NCBI GenBank assembly: GCA_021733925.1 | Contig: JAIPJY010000023.1 | Span: 1 to 64,000 of the forward strand | DNA: 64,000 nucleotides | Direction: 5' to 3' | Source of the DNA: Prosthecobacter sp. | GTDB lineage: Bacteria > Verrucomicrobiota > Verrucomicrobiia > Verrucomicrobiales > Verrucomicrobiaceae | In this document: in pieces, positions 33,611 through 42,642 of the stretch | Layout of the letters: each line of letters begins with the position of its first letter | How positions within the stretch are numbered: the stretch's first letter is position 1 | Notes under the pieces: model-generated | What the model saw: the letters and a program-made list of their open reading frames with translations, nothing else | Told to the model about the DNA's origin: nothing | The model's database searches: none | Position numbers and translations under genes: made by a program

Positions 33611-34768
33611 TCATCCCCCCCAACTACGGGAACCCGTGAAAGGTTTTTCGTAAACTTCCATGACGCGTTTGGCGTTGTCGTTCCAGTTAAAGCGTCTGGC
33701 ATTTTCAAGGCCGGCCGGAATCAGCGCATCCCGTTGTTCACGATGCGTGGCGACATCCAGCAGAGCCTGCGCCATGTCGCCGACATCCTCGGGGTTGATA
33801 AAGCGGGCCGCAGTGCCGACGACTTCACCCAGCGAGCCGCATTTCGAACTGATGACGGGGCAGCCGCAAGCCATGGCCTCGATCGGTGGCAGGCCGAAGC
33901 CTTCAAACAAGGAAGGGTAAACCATGGTGGATGCCGCACGGTACAAGTCAGGAAGGACAGCGTCCTCTACAAAGCCGAGGAAACGAATGTCCTTGGAGTG
34001 GGGCGAATTCCTTGCCGCTGCGTGAATGTGCTCCGCGCCATGCCAGTCGCTGCCTGCCAACACAAGCTGCCAGGGGGAGCCGCTTTTGGATTTGAACTGA
34101 TTGAAGGCCTCGATCAAGCGCGCGTGATTTTTGGCCGGATGCTCGAGCCGCGACACATAAAGAAAGAAGGGTTCATTCAATTGCCAGCGTTGCGCCACCA
34201 TGGATCGGGCAGAAGCATGGTCGCCTGGATTGAAGCGTGCATGGTCAATGCCGTTAAGGATAATGTTCTGCTTCCGCACCGGCACGCCGAAGTAATGCTC
34301 TATGTCCCGCGCCGTGCTTGTGCTCACTGCAATGATGCCATTTTGCCGGCGGGCAAGATGCTTCACGACGACGCGACCGTAGATCATGCGGGCGAGGTCA
34401 TACTTCTTCTTCACATGAAACGGGGCAAGGTCGTGGATCGTCGAGACAAGATGACAGTGTGCGGTGTGCACCATGCGGTGGTAGCTGGGTACATGCAGCA
34501 CATCGATCTGATTCTTGTCCAGCCAGCGCGGCAGCATCTGCTGATGCCACCAGATGTTTCGTACTGCAGGACGCCACTGCTCATCGACAGGTACAATTTC
34601 CATTCTTCCGCGCGCAAACTCAAAGAGTGGCAAATCCTGTGCCAGGGTGAGAATGTGGAATTTGACCACATCCGCATAAGGCATGAGCGCCTTGGTCAGG
34701 GCGAGGACGTATTGCGCCACGCCGGTTTTGCCGCGCTGGATGACGCTGGTGGAGATCGCGATGTTCAT
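33611..34768 (-). CDS. Glycosyltransferase, GT4 type (mannosyltransferase-like)
   Basis: A 385-residue GT-B protein with N-terminal GKTGVAQYVLALTKAL and HDLAPFHVKKKY and C-terminal LYVSRLEHPAKNHARLIEAF, FLGFVEDAVLPDLYRAA and PSLFEGFGLPPIEAMACG. This family (RfaB/WbaZ-like) includes many mannosyltransferases. It is full length. The start overlaps the end of the GT26-STAS gene by 4 bases, so translation is probably coupled. Confidence 0.9.
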   Translation of the reverse strand: MNIAISTSVIQRGKTGVAQYVLALTKALMPYADVVKFHILTLAQDLPLFEFARGRMEIVPVDEQWRPAVRNIWWHQQMLPRWLDKNQIDVLHVPSYHRMVHTAHCHLVSTIHDLAPFHVKKKYDLARMIYGRVVVKHLARRQNGIIAVSTSTARDIEHYFGVPVRKQNIILNGIDHARFNPGDHASARSMVAQRWQLNEPFFLYVSRLEHPAKNHARLIEAFNQFKSKSGSPWQLVLAGSDWHGAEHIHAAARNSPHSKDIRFLGFVEDAVLPDLYRAASTMVYPSLFEGFGLPPIEAMACGCPVISSKCGSLGEVVGTAARFINPEDVGDMAQALLDVATHREQRDALIPAGLENARRFNWNDNAKRVMEVYEKPFTGSRSWGG

Positions 34769-36240
34769 GATGCAAGAAGGTGTTCCAATTGTTCGTGATG
34801 CAGGGATTCGTGAACGACCGGGCTGGCATTGGTGAAGCGCAGGTGAATGTGCTGGCTGGTGGCATGGTCTTTCAAGCGGGCCATCATTCCCAGGCCGCCG
34901 CTGTCCATCAGCCGAACGCCCTTGAGATCAATGACGACTGGATTGCGTGCATCAGCGGCGTTTTGGATGACTCCCAGTGCGCCACGCCAGAGGCCATCCA
35001 CACTGCTGGTGGTGACAGCGCCGCTCCAGTCGAGGTTCAGTGGCTCGGTCTTGCTGTTGGCTGGAGAAACAGGTGCGCTGGCATTCAAGATTTTGTTCAG
35101 CGCCTCTTCACGGCTGGCGGCTTGAGTAAAGATGGAGTTCAGACGTGTCATCTGCAGCAGTTTGAGCAATGCTGGTGAGATGGTGGAAAGGACCAGATGC
35201 TTGCCAGACTGGCGGCATCGCTTTTGCATGCGCATCAACAGGCCGAGTCCGGTGCTGTCGATGAATTGAGCGCCACCGCAGTCGAGGATGATGCCTTCTT
35301 CCGGTCCTTCGAGGCTGTTCATCCACCCCTGCTCAATGAGGCGGACCTCCGCTGCATCCAGCCGCTCCGGACAGAAATGTTCTGCAACGCTCGAAAGCTG
35401 AATGTCAGGGGCTTTGACAGGCGCTGGAATGCGTGGTGTGGCCGGGGTGGTCCGCCTTCCGCCATGTGTCAGCCACCACTGTTTCACAATCGTCAGTCCG
35501 AAAATCACGAAATCCGTAGCGTGGCGTTTAAACAAACGCCGTGGCTCCTGCAGCAGCCGGTACAGCCATTCGAGTCCGATCTTTTGCATCCAGAGAGGTT
35601 CGCGTTGCATGTGGCCCGTGAGAAAGTCGATGGTGGCGCCGAAGCCAATCGTCACTGGTGCACCCGCGCGCTGATAGTTCATGGCGATCCACTTTTCCTG
35701 CTTCGGGCCGCCGAATGACACAAACAGAAGATCTGGATTGGCGGTGTGAATGTCAGCACAGATCGTTGCATGATCCATTTCATGCATTGGTGTAAAGGGC
35801 GGAGACATGACGCCGGCGATTTTGAGCTTGGGATGACGCTCCTGCACCATATGGACCGCCTTTGCCGCCACGTCTTTCTGACCACCTAGAAAATAGACGC
35901 TCCAGTTTTTTTCTTCAGCGATTGCCAAGAGCTTAGGCACGAGATCGGAACCGGCGATGCGCTCTGGCAGCGCATTGCCGAGCCATCGCGAGGCCCAGAC
36001 GAGCGGCAAGCCATCACAGACTACGAGATGTGCATCGATCAAAATGCGGCGCAGATCCTGGTCATACATGGCGAGAGCGGTGAAATCGACGTTCGCTGTG
36101 GCGATGAAATGGGGTTCGCGTGAGGCAATCATGCCAGAGATGGTCTCCAGGGTCTGGCTGGTCGTCACATTGTCGAATGGCACGCCAAGGATGGACAACG
36201 AAGGCCCGCTTCGTGGGGTGACTGCTTCAGTTGTGTTCAT
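34765..36240 (-). CDS. WecG/TagA/CpsF (GT26) glycosyltransferase fused to two STAS domains
   Basis: Residues 1-255 are a GT26 glycosyltransferase, which adds an early sugar to undecaprenyl-linked acceptors: ANVDFTAL, CDGLPLVWASRWLG (75-88), ERIAGSDLVP (93-102), FGGPKQEKW (176-184) and the membrane-associating LEWLYRLLQEPRRLFKRH. A Pro/Thr linker (263-280) leads to a first STAS domain (about 285-385; FIDSTGLG with Thr330 at the phosphorylation position) and a second one (about 400-491; LMDSGGLG with Gly448 there). STAS domains are anti-anti-sigma modules phosphorylated by RsbW-type kinases; such a kinase and a stand-alone STAS gene lie in the same operon. The fusion suggests control of glycan initiation by partner switching, which is inference. 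Confidence 0.9.
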   Translation of the reverse strand: MNTTEAVTPRSGPSLSILGVPFDNVTTSQTLETISGMIASREPHFIATANVDFTALAMYDQDLRRILIDAHLVVCDGLPLVWASRWLGNALPERIAGSDLVPKLLAIAEEKNWSVYFLGGQKDVAAKAVHMVQERHPKLKIAGVMSPPFTPMHEMDHATICADIHTANPDLLFVSFGGPKQEKWIAMNYQRAGAPVTIGFGATIDFLTGHMQREPLWMQKIGLEWLYRLLQEPRRLFKRHATDFVIFGLTIVKQWWLTHGGRRTTPATPRIPAPVKAPDIQLSSVAEHFCPERLDAAEVRLIEQGWMNSLEGPEEGIILDCGGAQFIDSTGLGLLMRMQKRCRQSGKHLVLSTISPALLKLLQMTRLNSIFTQAASREEALNKILNASAPVSPANSKTEPLNLDWSGAVTTSSVDGLWRGALGVIQNAADARNPVVIDLKGVRLMDSGGLGMMARLKDHATSQHIHLRFTNASPVVHESLHHEQLEHLLAS

Positions 36241-37090
36241 GGGAATTCTTTGTCGGCTGGAAATGCTGTGAGTAGTAGCTGCTGAGCTGCTGGCCCAGAC
36301 CTGGCCAGCCGAAGCGCCCGCGACAGGTCTGCATGCCGCGCTTCCCGATTTTCAGGCGCAGTGCATCGTCATGGAGCATGCGCTCTGTGTAGTGCGAGAA
36401 CATTTCGGGTGTGTCAGCCAGCAAGATGTCCGATCCGTGCGCCAGATTCAGGCCCTGCGCACCGATAGTGGTGCTGATGACTGGCGTTCCCATCGCCATG
36501 CTCTCTGGAATTTTGAGCCTGGTGCCGCCGCCGATGCGAAGCAGCACGATTTGTGCCCAAGCACGTCGGTACCATGGTTGCACATCTGGCATGCCACCAG
36601 TCACGGTGACGTCTGGAAGCTCGCCGTAGGCTTTGACTTCTTCGGTGGGTGATTTGCCAACAATCAACACCTGCAGATCCACCCGGCTGCGGTCCACGCT
36701 CAGTGGAATATGCTGATGATCTTTGAGGAAGTTCTGCGCCATTACAATGTCGCATACATGAACCATGTCATATTTATTCTGGTGGAGCATCTCACCGATG
36801 GTGTCGGCCAGCTGAGGCAGCCACCAGTGACGGATCGTCGTTGGCATGGAGTTCAGGAGACGGTTGGGAAACAAACTGGGCCACGGTGGATGCTCGAAGG
36901 GCACGAAGACCACCTTGCGGCAAGAGCTTTCAAAGATGCCGGGGTGCTCCGCATGCCCGCCCTTTTCCGAGAGCGCGATCAAATCGATCGTGTGATCTCT
37001 GGCAAGCTCACGCAGAAGATGAAACACCTGCTGATACGTGCCGCGATCAATCGGGTAGGGGATGTAAGGGTAAACAACCAGGATGTGCAT
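36227..37090 (-). CDS. GT4-type glycosyltransferase with internal deletion
   Basis: A 287-residue product starting MHILVVYPYIPYPIDRGTYQ. The N-terminal domain looks normal through YDMVHVCDIVMAQNFL, and the C-terminal domain is normal from LIVGKSPTEEVKAYGELPDV to RIGGGTRLKIPESMAMGTPV. At about residues 130-140 (LSVDRSRVDLQVLIVGK) the linker and the first strands of the second Rossmann domain, roughly 100 residues, are absent; relatives have about 390-400 residues. The frame is kept. The product is probably inactive. It overlaps the GT26-STAS gene by 14 bases. Confidence 0.75.
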   Translation of the reverse strand: MHILVVYPYIPYPIDRGTYQQVFHLLRELARDHTIDLIALSEKGGHAEHPGIFESSCRKVVFVPFEHPPWPSLFPNRLLNSMPTTIRHWWLPQLADTIGEMLHQNKYDMVHVCDIVMAQNFLKDHQHIPLSVDRSRVDLQVLIVGKSPTEEVKAYGELPDVTVTGGMPDVQPWYRRAWAQIVLLRIGGGTRLKIPESMAMGTPVISTTIGAQGLNLAHGSDILLADTPEMFSHYTERMLHDDALRLKIGKRGMQTCRGRFGWPGLGQQLSSYYSQHFQPTKNSHEHN

Positions 37091-38100
37091 AAGCAGGGTG
37101 GACTTTCTGTACCAAAGCGGAACTCACGACCAAATGCATCGCCCGCAACTGGGGGGGGAATGAGTCCTGATTCAAGCGGTTCCACAGCGCGGTGTACATC
37201 TGGATGGATGACGCAGTTGCCTGGCTTTCGTTCCAAAGCTTGGTCACCGGTTTATGGAGAAGATGCGCAGGCGGATAACGGGTGATACCTGACGGAATAC
37301 CTCGTTTGCGGAGATGGATGAACACGTTTTTCCAAAGTGGTGCTTCAGGGTGCCGGTTGGTCTTGTTTTCCGGGTAATCAACAGGTGTTGACGACTTGAC
37401 TTCCAAGTGACGGCTCTCAAGCTGGAGGAAGATGTTCTGCGCGATCTGTATGAGCGCTGAATGTTCTAGGCGCAATGCGTCAAGCGTCTTGTTGGAGCGT
37501 TGCGGATGGAGTTTAAACTCGACTCCAGCAGCGTGACGAGAAAGAAGCGATGGATCGACTCCGGCAAGTTCCTGAAGCCTGCGGCGGCGTTCAAGGCAAA
37601 GCGTCCAGCCATGGCCAGAACCACGTCATCCAGCGCCAGCTTCGCCTTGGCTAGATTGCGTCCGACGAAGTCTGCTTCGGCGGCGCAGAATTTATCCTGA
37701 GCGAGTCTTTCTTTGGCAAATAACAAATCGGAGCAGCGATTGAGGAGCCGCTGCGTGGCTTCAGGCAAGGGAATGCGGGTGGCGTCGTCATGGTGTTCAC
37801 ATCCAGACCAACCAGTTGCGAAAGCGACTCCGAGCTTGTGCAGGGAGGCCTTGAAAAGACGATCATTGACCAATGTGCTTCCGCCTACGAACACGAAGAA
37901 CTCCATGTCGTTCTAGGACAGGTCCCGGCCGTTTACATGCGGCACGTCGCCTTCGCCGCGTCCATAACCGCCATCAAGGGCGAGACCTTCGAGTTTGCCG
38001 GCCGGGTGATGCGCTCAACGCCTGCGCGCACGTGTGTGCAGGCTTCTGCAAGGTGTTGTTCCAGGCTGCTGCTGCCATCGATGGTGAAGCGAGCACTCAT
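37047..38100 (-). pseudogene. Nucleotidyltransferase-like protein, broken into three frames
   Basis: The ATG at 38100 begins MSARFTIDGSSSLEQHLAEA but this frame stops at 37933. A second frame carries LEGLALDGGYGRGEG, a nucleotidyltransferase-like G-rich loop, then a TAG at 37913-37915 followed at once by NDMEFFVFVGG and on to 37466 (HHDDATRIPLPEATQRLLNR, then RNLAKAKLALDDVVLAMAG). A third frame (37475-37047) continues with LESRHLEVKSSTPVDYPENK and ALWNRLNQ. Read together they give one protein of about 330 residues with two frameshifts, one nonsense codon and probably a deletion. I recall such proteins in verrucomicrobial polysaccharide loci; their function is unknown. Confidence 0.6.
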
Positions 38101-39320
38101 TCTGGAAGGGATTCACGCAGGCATTCTTCAACCTGGGCAACGATTGGCGCCATGGCAAAACGCTCATGTGCTTCCTTGTGGCCCGTCTGGGCGATGTTCG
38201 TGCGCAGGTGGTCTTCGGTTTGCAGCAGCAGGATGCGCTCTGCCAGCTGAGTGGCGGCTCCGGCGTCATAAGTGACTGCGTTCTGACCGTGGCGGAACAG
38301 TTCGCGTCTGTCGCCTGTCATGGTGCCGATCACCGGCAGCCCACAGGCCATGGCTTCAAGTGGTGTGAGGGCAAAGGGCTCCTCACATTCGGAGGTGAAG
38401 AGCAGGGCATCATGTGCGCGATATACGTCAGGCATTTCTGCGGGTGTTGCGCTGTGCCATGAGACCGGGAGGGAGTTTCCCGCAGCGAAGTTTTTCAGCA
38501 TGGTCACGTAGGCATCATCACCTTTGCCATAGACATGCAGTTCGCCTGCAAAGGAGTTTTTGATGAGAAGCAAGGCACGTAGTGCTGTGAGAATGCCTTT
38601 GTCTTCGGCCAGGCGTCCCACCCAGAGCCAGTTTCTAGGGGGGCGGGTCACGGGTGTTCCCTGGAAGTGCTTTGTATCCACCGGACAGTGAATGACGCCG
38701 CCATGCTGCACCTTGTGGCCCTGCACTGCCGTGAGCTCGCGCAGGCGGGCGCTGGAGAAATAGAGCCGGTTGAAGTGGATTTCGGAGATGGGGTTGGTTG
38801 GTGCGATCACATCGCAGCGCCGACGGATTCCTAACAGCGTCCAAAGCGCACGATGAATGCGTGATGCGAATGATCCCTGCCTGCGATTCCACCAGTTGAG
38901 CCAGACGTCACCGGTGAGACTGCGCGAAATCCAGTTGTCGCTGACATTATAGACTGTCGGTACAGCACTCCGTTGCAGCGTGAGGCAGAGCGATTTTGAC
39001 AGTCCGTCCATGGACCAGACATGGACGACATCTGGCTGATGCACCATGAGCGACTCACGCAGGGTTTGATTGTTGTGCAGTTCCAGATGCTTAAGTGCAC
39101 GCAATTTCAGCCAGGGGTGCCCGTAACAGCCGTGAAGGTGCAGGCTTCGCTCGATATTGGGTTCCAAGACGGGCTGGTTGTCTTGCAGGCCATGATTGGA
39201 AGTGAGCACTTGCACTTCATGGCCGCGAAGCCGCAGCGCCTCGGTGATGGCGGCGCAGCGAAGTTCGTAAGCACCGACGTAGTGAGGTGGGTAAAGATTG
39301 GTAAGAACAAGAATTTTCAT
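38097..39320 (-). CDS. Glycosyltransferase, GT4 type
   Basis: A 407-residue protein starting MKILVLTNLYPPHYVGAYEL, a typical GT4 acceptor-domain start with the glycine-rich loop. The donor half contains WLWVGRLAEDKGILTALRAL, LHVYGKGDDAYV, the DALLFTSECEEPFALTPLEA segment with the E(x7)E motif, and MACGLPVIGT. Appears intact. The end overlaps the start of the nucleotidyltransferase-like pseudogene by 4 bases. Part of the minus-strand exopolysaccharide operon. Confidence 0.9.
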   Translation of the reverse strand: MKILVLTNLYPPHYVGAYELRCAAITEALRLRGHEVQVLTSNHGLQDNQPVLEPNIERSLHLHGCYGHPWLKLRALKHLELHNNQTLRESLMVHQPDVVHVWSMDGLSKSLCLTLQRSAVPTVYNVSDNWISRSLTGDVWLNWWNRRQGSFASRIHRALWTLLGIRRRCDVIAPTNPISEIHFNRLYFSSARLRELTAVQGHKVQHGGVIHCPVDTKHFQGTPVTRPPRNWLWVGRLAEDKGILTALRALLLIKNSFAGELHVYGKGDDAYVTMLKNFAAGNSLPVSWHSATPAEMPDVYRAHDALLFTSECEEPFALTPLEAMACGLPVIGTMTGDRRELFRHGQNAVTYDAGAATQLAERILLLQTEDHLRTNIAQTGHKEAHERFAMAPIVAQVEECLRESLPE

Positions 39321-39324
39321 GGAG

Positions 39325-39561
39325 TCAATTCCACCTGCTGCTGCTCACGCGGCCAGGATGGTAATCTTGAAGTGTGATTTGTATGAAGTGCGCAGGATTG
39401 GCGGCACGGGGCAGCTCCTGTGAGCCGTCAGTCGAACCATTATCAATGAGAGTCAGCTCTCGGTTCTGCCTGTTTTGTGCTGCCAGAGCCGGTAGTGTTT
39501 CCTTCAGCGTCCAGGCTTCATTGAAGGATCGCATGACGATGCCGGTGAGAGGATCACTCAT
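39325..39561 (-). pseudogene. GT2 family glycosyltransferase, N-terminal fragment
   Basis: Only 78 residues remain: GIVMRSFNEAWTLKETLPAL and TLIDNGSTDGSQEL are the nucleotide-binding start of a GT-A (GT2) transferase, which normally has 240-300 residues. The DxD motif and acceptor domain are missing, and the frame ends 4 bases before the next gene begins. Its start overlaps the upstream GT4 gene by 4 bases, so this was a normal operon member that lost about 200 residues. Confidence 0.75.
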
Positions 39562-40856
39562 GACAGTTTAGCGGCGAATTTAACAGGCTGGCGGTGGAGT
39601 ATAGTTTTTGAGCCTTTGTGCTTTTTCGCTTCGACCAATTCCTCATACACACGGGCCACGCGACCGGCGACGGTTGGCGCATCATATTCAGCTCGCACAA
39701 GCTCACGAGCTTCCATGCTGATGTGGCGGTGCAGCTTGTTATTCAGCATGAGGGTGTCGATGGCGGAGTGAAAATCGGCGCTTTGATCGAGTTTGTAGAG
39801 CAGGCCGGTTCGGCCATGTTCAATCAGCGAAGCAGGACCGGACGTGCGCGAGGAAAGCACTGGAGTGCCTGCAGCCCAGGCTTCCAGGATGACGAGGCCG
39901 AATGGTTCGGCAGTTGAACAAAGGACCAAGAGACGCGAGGACTGTACGAGGCCGATCATCTCAGCGCAACCTGATTCCAGCCCTCCTGTGAGCAGGACAT
40001 CGTTGATCAGGCCCAGGCGGGCGATTTCACGATGCAGCTCTTCGACGACTGATGGTGTGGTCCCCGCTCCAATGAGCACGAGCATGGCACGCGGATGTCG
40101 GCGTTTGATTGCTGGCAGCTGTCGCACAAGCCATGGCAGGTTTTTGGCGGGATCGAGCCGGGCGACTGTGACGATGAGATCACGGCCGGCGATTTGCGGG
40201 TAGGCTTTGAGTGCGGCAGCGCGGCAGTCGGCACCGTACTGAGCGGCCGGAACGGAGTGTGGCTGAACGATGATGCGCTGGCGGGGATAGATATTTTGCA
40301 GGAGGGCTGCTTCACGCGGATTGCATGAGAAGATGGCATCCGTGTTTTGCAGTACATGGCGGCTACGGACAAGCGCATCAAGAGCCTTGCCCCACTCCAA
40401 GCCACCTTTCAGTGGAGCCGTAAGCCTGGCATTCACTTCATCGGGCATGTCGTGAGCGCCGCCATGCAGTGTGACTACATGTGGCACGCCGCGTGATCTT
40501 GCCGCCATCAGGCTGATGCCTGCAATCCGGTTGAGCACATGCGAGTGCATCACATCCGCACCGCTGTCGCGGAGTTGCCAGAATAGATCAAATGAAAACA
40601 GATTGCCACCCCATGAAAGCAACGCCTCACGTTGTGCGGACGAAATCCCAATCACAGGAACAAAGGCGCTATAGCGCTGAATTTTGGGGCTGGCATCGCG
40701 CAGAGGATCGATGTTGTCGAGGCTGGCATTTTGTGGGGCATGCACCGCTGAGGAAATGCCGTGCATCTGCAGCCCTTGAACAAGGCGTTGCACGGCAGTC
40801 TCGGTTCCACCCCATTGTGCTGGATCGTATTTGCGGAGAATGTGGGATGCTTGCAT
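39558..40856 (-). CDS. Glycosyltransferase, GT4 type
   Basis: A 432-residue GT-B transferase. The start (MQASHILRKYDPAQWGGTET) has the acceptor-domain loop WGGTE. VVTLHGGAHDMP, IVTVARLDPAKNLPWLVRQL and LVLCSTAEPFGLVILEAWAA with the E(x7)E-type motif complete the fold. Intact length. It begins 6 bases after the flippase ends and overlaps the GT2 fragment by 4 bases. Confidence 0.9.
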   Translation of the reverse strand: MQASHILRKYDPAQWGGTETAVQRLVQGLQMHGISSAVHAPQNASLDNIDPLRDASPKIQRYSAFVPVIGISSAQREALLSWGGNLFSFDLFWQLRDSGADVMHSHVLNRIAGISLMAARSRGVPHVVTLHGGAHDMPDEVNARLTAPLKGGLEWGKALDALVRSRHVLQNTDAIFSCNPREAALLQNIYPRQRIIVQPHSVPAAQYGADCRAAALKAYPQIAGRDLIVTVARLDPAKNLPWLVRQLPAIKRRHPRAMLVLIGAGTTPSVVEELHREIARLGLINDVLLTGGLESGCAEMIGLVQSSRLLVLCSTAEPFGLVILEAWAAGTPVLSSRTSGPASLIEHGRTGLLYKLDQSADFHSAIDTLMLNNKLHRHISMEARELVRAEYDAPTVAGRVARVYEELVEAKKHKGSKTILHRQPVKFAAKLS

Positions 40857-40862
40857 AAGAGA

Positions 40863-41768
40863 TCACGCAGCTTGAAGCACGGGTGAAAATTTCTTGAAGG
40901 GAGAGGGAAGGCGTGAACGGAGCCACTGGCGCTCTGACGCCGTCAACGCCCCAGACCACAGGCAAAGCAGCGAAGTGAGGCCGCCTGCGCTTCCCATCAG
41001 GAAAATGCGGATCGAGGTGTTCTCGATCTGCAAATCTGGAAATAGCAGAGGTGCGCCCAAAGCAAAGATGGAGAAGCTCATCGTTGCACGCATGATGGAC
41101 TTTGAAAACATGCCTGGTAGCAGTTTCGCCTCCGGCATGTGACGCAGGGCGAAGAAGGCTGAGACAAGGTCCGGAGCCAGGGCAAAGAGCAATGCTGTGA
41201 GCATTATGGCCAGCAGGCTCCAGCCCGCATAAACGGCCCAGGCAACGACGGCGAGTCGCATGAGCATGGCCATCGTGATGATGTTGTTGATGGTGCTGAT
41301 GCGCTGCTGACTTCGCAGGATATCCGGGATAATGGCCAGTGGAAAAGCAAGGCCAATGGCGGCGAAGAATATGATCTGCACGATGCGAATCTCCACATGA
41401 TTGGCAGAGGAAACTCCAAGGGAACGAACGATTTCATCGTCTCCGAGTGCCACTGTGCCCGCCATGAGTGCGGCCACACCGAGGTAAAAGAACAGAATCG
41501 AGCTCAGCACCTGGCTGAGCTTGTGCCATTCACCGGTGAACGACAGTTCGGCGACACGTTTTTGCGCGGCAAAGCCAAAACCAAAATCCAACAGGATGCC
41601 GTATCCAAAAACACTCCAAAACAGAGACCAGAAGCCAAATGACTCGCGTGGCAGCGCCTGGTATAACAACCGAAAAGTCACCAGTCCGACAACAATGCCG
41701 ACAAAAGTGCGCAGGTAGTTCGAGAGTGCGCTGCTCAAGATAGGTTGTTTGACGCAGTCGCAGGTCAT
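40863..41768 (-). CDS. Polysaccharide flippase (Wzx/MATE-like), C-terminal half deleted
   Basis: A 301-residue membrane protein. The first 240 residues are a normal Wzx/PST start: LSNYLRTFVGIVVGLVTFRL, FGFWSLFWSVFGYGILLDFG (conserved in O-antigen flippases) and five or six further helices. After MRATMSFSIFALG it jumps to a short final segment ending LRSRLPSPFKKF. Full-length relatives have 450-500 residues, so about 150-200 residues (helices 7-11) appear to be missing in frame. The protein would probably not transport. It lies 34 bases after the frameshifted sensor gene. Confidence 0.8.
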   Translation of the reverse strand: MTCDCVKQPILSSALSNYLRTFVGIVVGLVTFRLLYQALPRESFGFWSLFWSVFGYGILLDFGFGFAAQKRVAELSFTGEWHKLSQVLSSILFFYLGVAALMAGTVALGDDEIVRSLGVSSANHVEIRIVQIIFFAAIGLAFPLAIIPDILRSQQRISTINNIITMAMLMRLAVVAWAVYAGWSLLAIMLTALLFALAPDLVSAFFALRHMPEAKLLPGMFSKSIMRATMSFSIFALGAPLLFPDLQIENTSIRIFLMGSAGGLTSLLCLWSGALTASERQWLRSRLPSPFKKFSPVLQAA

Positions 41769-41802
41769 CGCGAGAGCTAAAGTCTCGTGGCGAGTCCAGT
41801 GC

Positions 41803-42593
41803 TCAACAATCCCCGCAGCTGCGGGGAGGAGGGTGTATCATGGCTTCCGCGCGCGAAGGGCGGTTGTTCATCAAAGACGAGAGCAAGCTGAGTTCAGGCT
41901 GCCAACGCCTGGGTGAAGGTGCGGCGATTTTGATCTCAGGGCGTTCCGGCGCTTTTTCCACCAGGCGATGGATATGCGGAATGGGAGTGAGGTCTTCTGG
42001 GACATTGGGCGAGTTGCTGAAGAGTGCCGCATAGCTCTGCGGATCATGTGGATGACAGCCATGCATGGCGCGCATGGGTCGTTCCCCCATGTAGCTGGAA
42101 ATGATCAACACGCCTTCTTTGACGAGGAAAATGAGTTCGCCAAAACGTCCGCGAGTAAAGTGAGCGAGGAAACGCTGCAGTTCTTCATTTTCCATGATGC
42201 GGCCTTCAAGAACGCCCTGCAAGAGGGCGGTGATCTTCTGACGCGCCACTTCGTTGAAGAACCAGAGAGCACTCCCGCGAGATCGCCTCCGCTTTCGAGA
42301 GGATGCGCCAGTCCGCATATGTGCTCACCGGCTTTTCGCAGCGGATCTGAGGCGGCAAAGTCGGTGTTTCCATCAAACCATTGATCCTGACGTGTGACTG
42401 CAGCACGGACTTCAACGACGTCTGCGGTGCGGAGGTCCAAGAGCGAATCCCAGGCGATGGTGGAGGGCACACCGCCTACGATGGGGAGCCTGCCGGCTTC
42501 GGTGTCAGCCATGCGCAGCAATAGAAAATCTGCGCCGGACAGTTCACGCAGTTCTTCGAGCCATCGCGGCCGGCTCCACATCATTGCCAGCAT
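41803..42593 (-). pseudogene. GAF-like sensor protein with frameshift
   Basis: The frame from the ATG at 42593 (SRPRWLEELRELSGADFLLL to HPLESGGDLAGVL) resembles a GAF-type ligand-binding domain. At about 42270, in the run GTGCTCTCTGG on the minus strand, the sense continues in another frame as LWFFNEVARQKITALLQGVL and FTRGRFGELIFLVKEGVLII, running to 41803. The joined protein would have about 260 residues. The GAF assignment is tentative. It follows the RsbW-type kinase gene, so a sensory input to that switch is a fair guess. The frameshift may be real or a sequencing error. Confidence 0.55.
41811..41826. promoter_or_regulatory. 16-bp perfect palindrome upstream of the flippase gene
   Basis: CCCCGCAGCTGCGGGG lies 43 bases upstream of the flippase start. 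A 14-of-16 match, CCCCGCAGATGTGGGG, lies at 43409-43424 next to the STAS gene start. Both are candidate operator or RNA-hairpin sites; function is not shown. Confidence 0.35.
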
Positions 42594-42642
42594 CGGCGAT
42601 GAGCCGGAAGATGTTGGCGAGGGTTTCTTAACAAGAGGCGAC

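Noticed and set aside
33167-34798. 543-codon plus-strand frame across two glycosyltransferases
   Set aside because: Antisense to two GT4 genes with intact signature motifs; no domain in the translation.
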